Source of the DNA: Streptosporangium roseum DSM 43021
Lineage (GTDB): Bacteria > Actinomycetota > Actinomycetes > Streptosporangiales > Streptosporangiaceae
Assembly: GCF_000024865.1 (NCBI RefSeq)
Contig: NC_013595.1
Span: 6,014,001 to 6,078,000 of the forward strand
Reading direction: 5' to 3'
Length of the DNA stretch: 64,000 nucleotides
Positions 52,558 through 60,551 of this stretch are shown in pieces (the first letter of the stretch is position 1; each line of letters opens with the position of its first letter). Below the pieces are notes generated by a model. It worked only from the letters and a program-made list of their open reading frames with translations. It was not told the origin of the DNA and searched no databases. A program made the translations under genes and the position numbers.

Positions 52558-52705
52558 ACGGAGCACTGGAGCCCGTCCGGTGAGCCCCCTCCATCCCGCC
52601 TGATTTTTCTCCCCTGAATTCCGGCCAGGATGTAGAGAACATGGAGGCGTGCTTCTACCTATGAGTGAGCGCCCAGGCAGGCGCGGAAACCGAAGGAGCC
52701 AGAAC

Positions 52706-53104
52706 ATGAAGTACATGCTGCTGATGCAGTTTGGCCGGCAGGCCGACTTCCCGCCGATCAGCACATGGCCCCCCGAGGACGTCATGGCCCACATCGAGTT
52801 CATGCACAGCACGAACGAGAAGCTCACCGCCGCCGGGGAGCTCGTGGAGGCGCAGGGACTGGCGATGCCCGACCAGGCCAGGATCGTGCGGGCCGGTGAC
52901 GGCGGCGCCCCCGTGATCACGGACGGCCCCTATCCCGAGACGAAGGAGTTTCTGATCGGCTACTGGATCGTCGACTGCGACAGCCAGGAGCGGGCGATCG
53001 AGCTCGCCGCGTCCCTCTCGGCCGCGCCCGGACCGGGCGGTAAGCCGTTGAACATGCCGATCGAGGTGCGCCAGGTGATGTCGGCCCCGCCCGAGGAGCT
53101 GTGA
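52706..53104 (+). CDS. DGPF/YciI-family protein
   Basis: A 132-residue protein: MKYMLLMQFGRQADFPPIST, then VITDGPYPETKEFLIGYWIV with the DGPF-like motif (here DGPYPETKE). This YciI-related family has no known enzymatic role but almost always accompanies ECF42 sigma factors. AAGGAG lies eight bases before the ATG. Its TGA overlaps the GTG of the sigma gene, so the two are translationally coupled. Confidence 0.94.
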   Translation: MKYMLLMQFGRQADFPPISTWPPEDVMAHIEFMHSTNEKLTAAGELVEAQGLAMPDQARIVRAGDGGAPVITDGPYPETKEFLIGYWIVDCDSQERAIELAASLSAAPGPGGKPLNMPIEVRQVMSAPPEEL

Positions 53105-54378
53105 GCGCTGACGATCCGGCCGTCGACGACCTGCTGCGCGAACTCGCGCCGCAGGTCGTCGGCGTGCTCACCCGCCGCACCGGGGACTTCGACACCGCCG
53201 AGGACGCGGTCCAGGAGGCGCTGCTGAACGCCGCGGCCCAGTGGCCGGAGGAGGGTGTGCCGGGCAATCCACGCGGCTGGCTCATCCAGGTCGCGTTCCG
53301 CCGGATGACCGAGCAGGTGCGCAACGAGCAGGCCCGCCGCCGCCGGGAGGAGCTGGTGGCCACGCAGGCGCCCCCGGAACGGCGGACCGCGCCCCCCGCC
53401 GACGACGCCCACGAGACGGACCGGGACGACACGCTGATCATGCTGTTCCTGTGCTGTCATCCCGCGCTCACCCCGGCCTCCGCCATCGCTCTCACCCTGC
53501 GGTCGGTGGGCGGCCTGACCACGGCCGAGATCGCCAAGGCGTTCCTGGTGCCCGAGGCGACCATGGCGCAGCGGATCAGCCGGGCCAAGCAGCGCATCAA
53601 GGCATCGGGGGTGCCGTTCCGGATGCCGGCCTCCCGGGAGCGGGCGCGGCGGCTCGGCTCGGTGCTGCACGTCCTCTACCTCATCTTCAACGAGGGCTAC
53701 GCCAGCAGCGCCGGCCCCGACCTGCACCGCGTGGAGCTGTCCCGCGAGGCGATCCGGCTGGCCAGGACGGTCCACGCCCTGCTCCCGGACGACTGCGAGG
53801 TGGCGGGGCTTCTCGCGCTGATGCTGCTCACCGACGCCCGGCGCGCCGCGCGGACCGGTCCGCGCGGCGCCCCGATCCCGCTGGCCGAGCAGGACCGGAG
53901 CCGGTGGGACGGCGACGCCGTCGCCGAAGGGGTCGCGCTCATCACCGCCACCCTCGCCAAGGGCGCGGTCGGCCCCTATCAGCTCCAGGCGGCGATCGCG
54001 GCGCTGCACGACGAGGCGGCGAGTGCCGAGGAGACCGACTGGCCGCAGATCCTCGCGCTGTACGGCCTGCTGGAACGCATGTCCGACAACCCCGTGATCT
54101 CGCTCAACCGCGCCGTCGCCGCCGCCATGGTGCACGGCGCCGCGACCGGCCTCGACATGCTGAAGGCACTCGACGCCGACGGACGCCTGGCGGGGCACCA
54201 CCGCTTCCACACCGCGCGGGCCCATCTGCTGGAGATGGACGGCGACCTGCAGGCGGCCGTCGACGACTATCGGGTGGCGGCCGGCCGTACGATGAGCGTC
54301 CCGGAGCGGGACTACCTCACCGCCCGTGCCGCCAGGCTCGCCGCGACGGTGTCCGGATCGGTCCGCCGGGACCTGTAA
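53101..54378 (+). CDS. ECF42-type RNA polymerase sigma factor with C-terminal TPR-like extension
   Basis: A 425-residue sigma factor. Region 2 is about 10-75 (DTAEDAVQEALLNAAAQWPE, NPRGWLIQVAFRRMTEQV); region 4 is about 130-175 (LRSVGGLTTAEIAKAFLVPE, TMAQRISRAKQRI). The following ~240 residues (VLYLIFNEGYASSAGPDLHR, LYGLLERMSDNPVISLNRAV) are the DUF6596/TPR-like tail typical of ECF42, which lacks an anti-sigma factor and is thought to be self-controlled. GTG start overlaps the DGPF stop. Confidence 0.94.
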   Translation: MSADDPAVDDLLRELAPQVVGVLTRRTGDFDTAEDAVQEALLNAAAQWPEEGVPGNPRGWLIQVAFRRMTEQVRNEQARRRREELVATQAPPERRTAPPADDAHETDRDDTLIMLFLCCHPALTPASAIALTLRSVGGLTTAEIAKAFLVPEATMAQRISRAKQRIKASGVPFRMPASRERARRLGSVLHVLYLIFNEGYASSAGPDLHRVELSREAIRLARTVHALLPDDCEVAGLLALMLLTDARRAARTGPRGAPIPLAEQDRSRWDGDAVAEGVALITATLAKGAVGPYQLQAAIAALHDEAASAEETDWPQILALYGLLERMSDNPVISLNRAVAAAMVHGAATGLDMLKALDADGRLAGHHRFHTARAHLLEMDGDLQAAVDDYRVAAGRTMSVPERDYLTARAARLAATVSGSVRRDL

Positions 54379-54665
54379 GAGCCTTCGATGTCCGCAGACC
54401 CGGGTCCCGCTCTCGTGACTCAGGGGACATGCCCCGGGGGCCCCGGAGCCGCGCCGCGAAGCCCGGCGGGCGATGATAGACGATCACAGGTCCCGGCTGC
54501 TCGCCATCACCAAATCCGGCATTAAACAGCCTTTCAAGGTGGCTTTTTAATCTAAAACCCGACTTTTCGCCTTTCCTGTGAATACAGTCCAGCGTTAGCG
54601 GGCGGTGACCACCCTTCCCTTCGCGGAAGGGCGGAGGAGAAGAGTGGACGGGGTGGCTGACGGTC

Positions 54666-55745
54666 GTGGATCCGATCGGTGAGAATCTGCTCAGAGTCAT
54701 GGAGCCGGAGCTCGGATACCGGGAGCAGGCCGGGCAGCGCACCACGTTCGGCGAGTGGTATTCCACCAATGTCGTCAAGGACCCCCAGTACAGAACGGCC
54801 CCCTGGTGCGACATGGTCATCGCCTGGGCCGCCGGGAAGGCAGGGATCGAGGACTTCGTCGGCCAGTTCGCCTGGACGCCCTCCCACGCCCGCTGGTTCG
54901 AGGCGCGGGACGCGTGGTCCGGCGAGCCGGAGCCGGGGGCCCTGGTCTTCTTCGACTGGTCCGGCGGCAAGGACATCAAGGGCATCGACCACGTCGGCGT
55001 CGTCGAGCGGGTGGAGGGTGGAACGCTCCACACCATCGAGGGCAACGTCGACGGGGTCTGGCTGAAGCGCAAGACGCGCGACGAGAGCAAGGTCGTCGGC
55101 TACGGTCTGCCGCGCAAGGTCAAGGAGCGCCTGACGGGTGAGGACGCGCCCGTCCCGGTGACGGCCGGACGGATCAAGACTGGCGCGGCGACGGCCGCCG
55201 GATCCGTGACCGCCTCCGTGACCGGCCGCCCGGAGACACCCCATGTCCCCACGGAGGCCGTACCGGTCGCGGGAGTGCTCCTCCTCGCCCTCGGCGCGAC
55301 GCTTGCCCTGGCCAGACGCCGTCCGCGCGCCTCGGCGGCGGGAGGGGCACCCGCCCCGGCGGCCTGGCCGCCCTCCCTCCCGGCGGACAGGCACTCCCGC
55401 GTCCCGGCGGGCGGACGCCACCGCAGGCGGGGACCGGGCACGGAGACGTCCCACGGACCCGGCACGGAGACGGTTCCCGGAGCGGGCACAGGGATGGTCC
55501 ACGGAGCGGGGACGGAGACATTCCCTGGACCGGGCGGGGAGACGGTCCCCCCGCCAGACGTGAAGCCATCCCCCGGGCCGGGCGGGGAGACGCCCCTCGG
55601 ACCGGGCGTCGACCGGCCGGGGGCGTCGGCCGGAGGGGCCGGGCCCCGGCAGGCCGTCCGGCACGTGCACCGGCGGGCGGGCGGCGGGGCCGGTCCGGCG
55701 CGACCGGCGGGTGCCAGGGCCGGGCGCCGGCCGTACTCGCCCTGA
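54666..55745 (+). CDS. CHAP-domain cell-wall hydrolase with membrane anchor and repetitive tail
   Basis: A 359-residue protein. Residues ~1-155 form a CHAP amidase/peptidase domain: Cys in TAPWCDMVIAWAAG (about 48), His in KGIDHVGVVERVEGG (about 108) and Asn in TIEGNVDGVW. A membrane segment VPVAGVLLLALGATLALA is at about 202-219. The tail is low-complexity with repeats of the type GPGTETVPGAG. There is no N-terminal signal peptide, which is odd for a wall hydrolase; export may be by another route or the start could be misplaced. The 287-base leader has a 7-bp hairpin (54612-54631). Confidence 0.8.
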   Translation: MDPIGENLLRVMEPELGYREQAGQRTTFGEWYSTNVVKDPQYRTAPWCDMVIAWAAGKAGIEDFVGQFAWTPSHARWFEARDAWSGEPEPGALVFFDWSGGKDIKGIDHVGVVERVEGGTLHTIEGNVDGVWLKRKTRDESKVVGYGLPRKVKERLTGEDAPVPVTAGRIKTGAATAAGSVTASVTGRPETPHVPTEAVPVAGVLLLALGATLALARRRPRASAAGGAPAPAAWPPSLPADRHSRVPAGGRHRRRGPGTETSHGPGTETVPGAGTGMVHGAGTETFPGPGGETVPPPDVKPSPGPGGETPLGPGVDRPGASAGGAGPRQAVRHVHRRAGGGAGPARPAGARAGRRPYSP

Positions 55746-55798
55746 CCGGATGAGCGGGCGGACGGTCCCGCCGGGCGCGGCACCCCCGGTTTGATTAA

Positions 55799-55817
55799 TT
55801 AGGTTAGCCAAAGCTAA
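55799..55817. promoter_or_regulatory. Iron box (DmdR/IdeR-type) upstream of siderophore-interacting protein
   Basis: TTAGGTTAGCCAAAGCTAA matches the TTAGGTTAGGCTAACCTAA consensus at 15 of 19 positions and keeps the left arm exactly. It is 41 bases before the start of the SIP gene and overlaps an AT-rich promoter region. Confidence 0.82.
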
Positions 55818-55857
55818 GTTGCTCGCGATGACGTTCCCGAGCGAAGGCAGCAGCACG

Positions 55858-56784
55858 ATGACAGCCGTCAGTGAGCAGACCGTAGAGCGCGTCGAGGAGA
55901 TCCCCGCCTACCGCGCCTTCCATGTCCGGGTCCTGCGGACGCTGCGGCTCAGCCCGAGCTTCGTCCGGGTCACCTTCGGCGGCGAGGAGCTGTCCGGCTT
56001 CGCCGACAACGGTTTCGACCAGCGGATCAAGCTGGCCCTCCCGCTGCCCGACGGCGGCTTCGCCTCCGTCAGCGACGGGGCCGGCTGGTACCAGCGGTGG
56101 CGGGCGCTGCCGGTGGAGCTGCGCAACCCGATCCGCACCTACACCGTGCGCGCCGTACGGCCCCGGCAGCGCGAGCTCGACATCGACTTCGTGCTCCACG
56201 GCGACGCCAGCCCCGCCTCCCGCTGGGCCACCTACGCCGCCCCCGGCCACCGTGCCGTGGTCATCGGCCCCAACGCGGCCTGCCCCGGGCCCACCGGCGG
56301 TCAGGAGTGGGCTCCGCCGGCCGGGGCGACGCGCCTGCTGCTGGCCGGTGACGAGACCGCCGTCCCCGCCATCGCCACCATCGCCGAGAGCCTCTCCGGC
56401 GACGTGCGGGCCACGGTCCTGCTGGAGGTGCCGCGGAGCGCCGACGTGCTCCCCCTCGACGTACGGCCGGGCGTGGAGGTCACCTGGCTGCCCCGGGAGG
56501 GAGCCCGCCACGGTGAGCTGCTCGTCCCGGCCGTCCGCGACGCCGTCGGCGAGATGACCGTGCGGGGCGACGTGGTGGACCCGCTGGAGGACGTCGACGT
56601 CGACACCGAGATCCTGTGGGAGGTCCCGCCTGTCTCGGGCCGCGACGGCCTCTACGCCTGGCTGGCCGGTGAGGCCGGCGTGGTCAAGCTGCTCCGCCGC
56701 CACCTCGTGCAGGAGGCCGGGATCGACCGCTCGTCGGTGGCGTTCATGGGCTACTGGCGGCTGGGGCGCGCGGAGAGCGACTGA
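55858..56784 (+). CDS. Siderophore-interacting protein (FAD-dependent ferric-siderophore reductase family)
   Basis: A 308-residue protein of the ViuB/SIP family: RVLRTLRLSPSFVRVTFGGE, NPIRTYTVRAV with the FAD-binding RTYTVR, LHGDASPASRWATYAAPGHR, LLLAGDETAVPAIATIAESL and C-terminal FMGYWRLG. SIPs reduce ferric siderophores in the cytoplasm to release iron. Start 55858 (GAAGG eleven bases upstream) is preferred over an in-frame ATG at 55828. The iron box upstream indicates repression when iron is plentiful. Confidence 0.95.
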   Translation: MTAVSEQTVERVEEIPAYRAFHVRVLRTLRLSPSFVRVTFGGEELSGFADNGFDQRIKLALPLPDGGFASVSDGAGWYQRWRALPVELRNPIRTYTVRAVRPRQRELDIDFVLHGDASPASRWATYAAPGHRAVVIGPNAACPGPTGGQEWAPPAGATRLLLAGDETAVPAIATIAESLSGDVRATVLLEVPRSADVLPLDVRPGVEVTWLPREGARHGELLVPAVRDAVGEMTVRGDVVDPLEDVDVDTEILWEVPPVSGRDGLYAWLAGEAGVVKLLRRHLVQEAGIDRSSVAFMGYWRLGRAESD

Positions 56785-56810
56785 GCACCGCGGCGTCACC
56801 GGCGAGTGGT

Positions 56811-57050
56811 CACGGCCGTTTCTCACGAACGGCCGTTCTCACAAGCGGCCGTTCTCGCAAGTGGCGGCTCTCACGAATGGCGGCTCCCACGGACAGCCGA
56901 CCTCGGGAAGCCGGTCTCACGGACAGCAGGCCTTCCAGGGACGGCCGGCCTCACGGACAGCCGACCTCGGGAAGCCGGTCTCGCGGACAGCAGGCCTTCC
57001 AGGGGCGGCCGGTCTCACGAGTGGTCGGCTTCACGAGTGATCGGCGCCGA
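56811..57050. repeat. Degenerate tandem repeats with a duplicated 64-bp unit
   Basis: A 64-bp unit starting CAGCCGACCTCGGGAAGCCG is repeated at 56894-56957 and 56958-57021 with only a few differences. Around it, shorter ~16-bp units of the form CGGCCGTTCTCACAAG / TGGCGGCTCTCACGAA extend from 56811 to 57050. The array occupies nearly the whole 300-base gap between the SIP and YihY genes. Confidence 0.88.
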
Positions 57051-57085
57051 CGGTAGTCCGGTGCGCTCCGGGTAGTGACCGGTGC

Positions 57086-57994
57086 ATGACGGTCACGGGA
57101 TTCACTGGGCGGGTCGCGGCGTTGTGGACCGGGGCCCGCCACCGCCACCGCTGGCTGGACCATCTGGTCCGCGCCGGCGCGCGCTACGACCAGGCGGACG
57201 GTGGACGGCTGTCGGCCGCTCTCACCTACTACGCGTTCTTCGCGCTGTTCGCGCTCGCGCTGCTGAGCTTTTCGATCATCGGGCACGTCCTGGACGATCC
57301 CCAGGTGATACGGACCGTGCAGCGGTATCTCACCGACAACTTCCCCCGCCTCGACGTGCAGGCGCTGCGTGACGCCAGGAGCACGGCCGGGGTGATCGCC
57401 TTCATCGGCCTGCCGATCACCGGCCTGTTCTGGATGGACACCCTGCGGTCGGCGATCAGGGCGATCTGGCGCATAGAGGAGTATCCGGGCCGCTTCCTGC
57501 TGCGCCAGCTCATCGACCTGGGCGTGCTGGCCGGGCTCGGGGCGCTGCTGTCGGCCTCCCTCGCGGTGGCCTTCGCCGCCGAGTCGCTGCTGAACTGGCT
57601 GCTGGTGCACACCGTGGGCGTCGACGACACCCCGACGCAGTGGCTGCTGGCCGCGGTCGCGTTCGTGCTCGGTCTCGGCGTGAACACCCTGCTGGCGGTC
57701 GCCCTGCTCACCGCGCCCCCGAGGCTGCGGCTGCCGCCACGCCGGGTGCTCGGGCCCGCCCTGTTCATCAGCCTCGGGCTGGAGGTCCTCAAGACGATCG
57801 GCCAGTTCTATCTGGAGATCACCGCGGCCAACCCTGCCTACCAGGTCGTGGCCGGCGCCGTCGCGCTGCTCGCCTTCCTCAAGCTCCTCAACCAGCTCAT
57901 CCTGTTCGCCGCCGCGCTCACCGCCACCGCCACCACCGGCGACATCGTCGACCTGGCCGTCCGCCGCCCGCCCGCGCCGGCCGCCTTGACGTGA
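57086..57994 (+). CDS. YihY/BrkB-family inner-membrane protein
   Basis: A 302-residue protein with six membrane helices. GGRLSAALTYYAFFALFALA (about 39-58) and ITGLFWMDTLRSAIRAIWRI (about 111-130) are family signatures. YihY/BrkB proteins were once annotated as ribonuclease BN in error; their function is unknown. Starts at ATG 57086, with no clear ribosome-binding site. Confidence 0.94.
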   Translation: MTVTGFTGRVAALWTGARHRHRWLDHLVRAGARYDQADGGRLSAALTYYAFFALFALALLSFSIIGHVLDDPQVIRTVQRYLTDNFPRLDVQALRDARSTAGVIAFIGLPITGLFWMDTLRSAIRAIWRIEEYPGRFLLRQLIDLGVLAGLGALLSASLAVAFAAESLLNWLLVHTVGVDDTPTQWLLAAVAFVLGLGVNTLLAVALLTAPPRLRLPPRRVLGPALFISLGLEVLKTIGQFYLEITAANPAYQVVAGAVALLAFLKLLNQLILFAAALTATATTGDIVDLAVRRPPAPAALT

Positions 57995-58019
57995 CCCCCT
58001 CCCTCGCCCGGCTTTGCTA

Positions 58020-58205
58020 CGGATGCGAGCTGTGCGAGCATGGCCGGGAAGGCGACGGCGGAACGAGGAAACCGGTGTGAATCCGGCGCGGTCCCGCCAC
58101 TGTGATCGGCGAGCGGATCCCGGGCAGGCCACCGCGGGTGCGGGAAGGCCGGGACGAGCATCGACCCGAGAGCCAGGAGACTCACGCGGTCGCCTCCTCA
58201 CGGAA
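58020..58205 (+). ncRNA. Cobalamin (adenosylcobalamin-class) riboswitch
   Basis: Conserved elements in order: GGAACGAGGAAACC, GGTGTGAATCCGGCGCGGTC, CCGCCACTGTGAT (58074-58106) and the B12 box core GCCAGGAGAC (58172-58181). Downstream, CTCCTC (58194-58199) could pair with GAGGAG of the ribosome-binding site (58226-58231), so control of translation initiation is likely. It precedes the FhuF-like gene. Confidence 0.95.
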
Positions 58206-58241
58206 CGGGGCGGATCTCCCCGAGAGAGGAGCACGTTTCTC

Positions 58242-59267
58242 ATGCCGCACGGCGGATCAGCCGGTACAGCGCGCGTCACTGCCGTCGGCCCCCACCTGCC
58301 GCCGCTGATGCGCTGCCTGGCGGACCAGGGCTGGAAGACCGTCACCGCGGGCCCGGCCGACCTGGCCGTGGAGGCGACCGGCGACGGCTACGAGGCGGCC
58401 TTCGACGGTGAGGGCCACTGGTTCGCCTCGCCGGCCGAGCTCACGGAATGGGCCGGGCAGGCGGCGGCCCGGCGTCCACGGGGGCTCCGCCCCGCGGAGA
58501 CCCGCGTGGTGAGCGGGGCGCTGGCCGACGTGTCGGCCCTCGGCCCGTATTTCGCCGTCTCGACGGATCCCGCGGAGGAGGCCGACCCGGGCTGGCGCCC
58601 GCTCACCGCGCTCCACGCCGACCTCGGCGCCCTGCGTGCCTGGACCGGCCACGTCGGGCGGCGGCTGGGCACCGGCGAGACCAGGGTGGCCGCCTCGATC
58701 CTGTTCCAGGGGCTGGCCGCCCGGCTCTGGTCACCGGTCGTCGGCGCGGTCGCCGTCCGGGGTGTCCTGCCTGACCTCGCCCCGGCACGCGTCCACTGGC
58801 GGCCCACCGCGAGCGGCCCGCTCCCCCTGTGGACGGCCCGTCCGGCCGGCTGGGAGGTCACCGGTCCCGGCCGGGTCGCCGAGCTGGTCTACCGCAACGT
58901 GATGACCGAGCTGCTCGAACCGGTGGCGCGGGCCGTACAGGAGATCACTCCGATCTCCCCGCGGCTGCTGTGGGGCAACGCGGCCTCCGCGCTGGCCGGG
59001 ACCCTGACGACCGTCGCGCGCGAGCGGCCGGACCTCGCCCCCCGGGCCGCCGCGCTCAGCCGCGAGCTGCTGGCCCTCGGAGTTCTGGAAGGGACCGGTG
59101 ACCTCGCCGAGCCGGCTCCCGGCCGTCATTTCTTCGTCCGGCGCAGCTGCTGCCTCTACTATCGCCTGCCCGGCGGCGGCAAGTGCGGCGACTGCGTCCT
59201 GCTGCCCCACGAGATCCGCCACGACCAGTGGGCGCGGGCCCTGCGACAGACGGGAGCGGCCCCGTGA
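58242..59267 (+). CDS. FhuF-like (2Fe-2S)-binding protein controlled by a B12 riboswitch
   Basis: A 341-residue protein. The C-terminus holds the FhuF-type cluster, RRSCCLYYRLPGGGKCGDCV (about 305-324), a CC-x10-C-x2-C set binding [2Fe-2S] in ferric-siderophore reductases. The middle (LRAWTGHVGRRLGTGETRVA, AASILFQGLAARLWSPVVGA, LLWGNAASALAG) matches FhuF-like proteins. Direct cobalamin control is unusual for a siderophore reductase and suggests reduction or handling of a corrinoid instead. Start 58242 follows GAGAGAGGAG by ten bases. Confidence 0.88.
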   Translation: MPHGGSAGTARVTAVGPHLPPLMRCLADQGWKTVTAGPADLAVEATGDGYEAAFDGEGHWFASPAELTEWAGQAAARRPRGLRPAETRVVSGALADVSALGPYFAVSTDPAEEADPGWRPLTALHADLGALRAWTGHVGRRLGTGETRVAASILFQGLAARLWSPVVGAVAVRGVLPDLAPARVHWRPTASGPLPLWTARPAGWEVTGPGRVAELVYRNVMTELLEPVARAVQEITPISPRLLWGNAASALAGTLTTVARERPDLAPRAAALSRELLALGVLEGTGDLAEPAPGRHFFVRRSCCLYYRLPGGGKCGDCVLLPHEIRHDQWARALRQTGAAP

Positions 59268-59310
59268 CCCCCGGCTCCGCGGCCGCGCTGCCTGCGCCGA
59301 TACTGGAACG

Positions 59311-60222
59311 GTGCTGAGCAGTCACCGCCTGCGGGTGCTTCTTGAGGTCTTCAGGACGGGGAGTATCGCGGGAGCCGCGCGTATCCTGCGGCTCTCGCCG
59401 TCCGCCGTGTCCCACCAGCTCTCCAAACTGGAGGAGGAGGCCGGGGTGGGCCTGGTCGAGCGGGGCGCGCAGAGCCTGCGGCTGACCGCGGCCGGGCGGC
59501 GGCTCGCGACCCGGGCCCAGGAGGTGCTCGACATCATCGAGGCCGCGGAGAAGGACCTGCTGGCGCAGGCCAGGGCCGACGCCGGGCAGCTCCGGATCGG
59601 GTTCTTCGCCTCGGCGGGATACCGGCTGCTGCCGCTGGCGCTGTCGACCTTCACCGCCCGCCACCCCGCCGTGGAGCTCGACCTGGTGCTCGGCCAGCCG
59701 CACGAGCTCCTGCCCGACCTGGAGCGGGGCGCGCTCGACATCCTGGTGGTCTTCGAGCACGCGCTCGACCCCTGGAAGCCGCCGGAGGGGGTCGAGGTCG
59801 CCCACCTGTTCGACGAGCCGCAACTCCTGGTCGTGCCGTCGGGCCATCCGGCGGGGCAGCGGCAGCGGGTACGGCTCGCCGACCTGGCCGACGAGCCGTG
59901 GATCACCACGTACGGCACCGACACGCCGGTGTCGGTGTTGGAACGGGCCAGCGCGCTGGAGGGGTTCAATCCGATGATCCGCTGCCGCAGCGACCACTAC
60001 GAGGTCACGCTCGGGCTGGTCAGGGCGGGCCTGGGGGTGGCCCTGGTGCCCAGCCTCGGCGCGCAGGGCGCGGCGGGCATCCAGGTGTGCCGGCTGGACG
60101 GCCCCCGCCTCTTCCGCAGGATCGGCGCCGCCGTCCGCCCGACCAACCCCAACCCGGCACTGCGCTCCTTCATCGACTACCTGCGCGACGCCTCGGCCCA
60201 GATGCGCAACGCCCTGCGCTGA
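59311..60222 (+). CDS. LysR-family transcriptional regulator
   Basis: A 303-residue LysR protein. The helix-turn-helix is SIAGAARILRLSPSAVSHQL (about 19-38) and a complete effector domain follows (GQLRIGFFASAGYRLLPLAL, LFDEPQLLVVPSGHP, GLVRAGLGVALVPSLG). The GTG start at 59311 has only GGAA nearby. It lies 43 bases after the FhuF-like gene on the same strand, so it may be read through from it. Target unknown; the gene next to it is the phytase, over 300 bases away. Confidence 0.93.
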   Translation: MLSSHRLRVLLEVFRTGSIAGAARILRLSPSAVSHQLSKLEEEAGVGLVERGAQSLRLTAAGRRLATRAQEVLDIIEAAEKDLLAQARADAGQLRIGFFASAGYRLLPLALSTFTARHPAVELDLVLGQPHELLPDLERGALDILVVFEHALDPWKPPEGVEVAHLFDEPQLLVVPSGHPAGQRQRVRLADLADEPWITTYGTDTPVSVLERASALEGFNPMIRCRSDHYEVTLGLVRAGLGVALVPSLGAQGAAGIQVCRLDGPRLFRRIGAAVRPTNPNPALRSFIDYLRDASAQMRNALR

Positions 60223-60248
60223 GACCCCGGCACGGCCCGAGCGGGCAC

Positions 60249-60360
60249 GGGCACGGGCACGGGCAGACACGGTCACGAGCAGACACGGTCACGAGCAGAC
60301 ACGGTCACGAGCAGACACGGTCACGAGCGGGCACGGTCACGAGCGGGCATGGGCACAAGC
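60249..60360. repeat. Seven tandem copies of a 16-bp repeat
   Basis: AGACACGGTCACGAGC occurs four times in exact tandem (60265, 60281, 60297, 60313), flanked by variants GGGCACGGGCACGGGC (60249), GGGCACGGTCACGAGC (60329) and GGGCATGGGCACAAGC (60345). It begins 27 bases after the lysR stop. Confidence 0.95.
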
Positions 60361-60452
60361 CGGGCGCGGGCGCTCCGGCACCGCCGGACCCGGCCTGACC
60401 TGGCCTGGAAGCACCCGATCGCCCGCGGCCGTTCGCCGGTCGTTCGCATCCA

Positions 60453-60484
60453 GTACATCGTTATGTCATGACATAAGGATGTAC
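60453..60484. promoter_or_regulatory. 32-bp near-perfect palindrome upstream of phytase
   Basis: The core TTATGTCATGACATAA (60461-60476) is a perfect 16-bp palindrome. Beyond one mismatched base on each side it continues as GTACATC / GATGTAC, so 30 of 32 bases are self-complementary. It lies ~70 bases before the phytase start in an AT-rich stretch, an ideal operator for a dimeric repressor. It does not resemble a PHO box. Confidence 0.85.
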
Positions 60485-60551
60485 TATTGCTTTGTCGTAA
60501 ATTCATAGTTACGTTCTTGTGCAACACCTTCCCCCCAAACGAGGAGGCGCA

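Larger units (their letters stand above)
43294..52571. mobile_element. 9.3-kb genomic island with terminal inverted repeats and outward IS630-type transposase remnants
   Basis: Left end 43294-43325 and right end 52541-52571 are inverted repeats; the core CGTTCCTYAAAGCAGGTAGA is identical but for one base, and with CTCC(T)AGTGC outside it about 27 of 31 positions match. Each end carries the 3' end of an IS630-family transposase gene whose stop lies inside the repeat and which points outwards. The two remnants differ in sequence, so they were related rather than identical insertion sequences. Between them sit seven metabolic genes and no housekeeping gene. Base use appears less extreme than in the flanks. 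No obvious target duplication is seen. Confidence 0.75.

Noticed and set aside
54379..54665. c-di-AMP (ydaO) riboswitch upstream of the CHAP gene
   Set aside because: Wall hydrolases often have one, but the conserved ydaO sequence blocks are not present; only a 7-bp hairpin at 54612-54631 is seen.
60249..60360. Possible CRISPR array
   Set aside because: The 16-bp units are directly adjacent with no spacers, and there are no cas genes; the nuclease at 30398 is far away and not a Cas4 by context.
60453..60484. PHO box controlling the phytase
   Set aside because: PhoP sites are 11-bp direct repeats (GTTCACC-like); this element is a symmetrical palindrome with different sequence.
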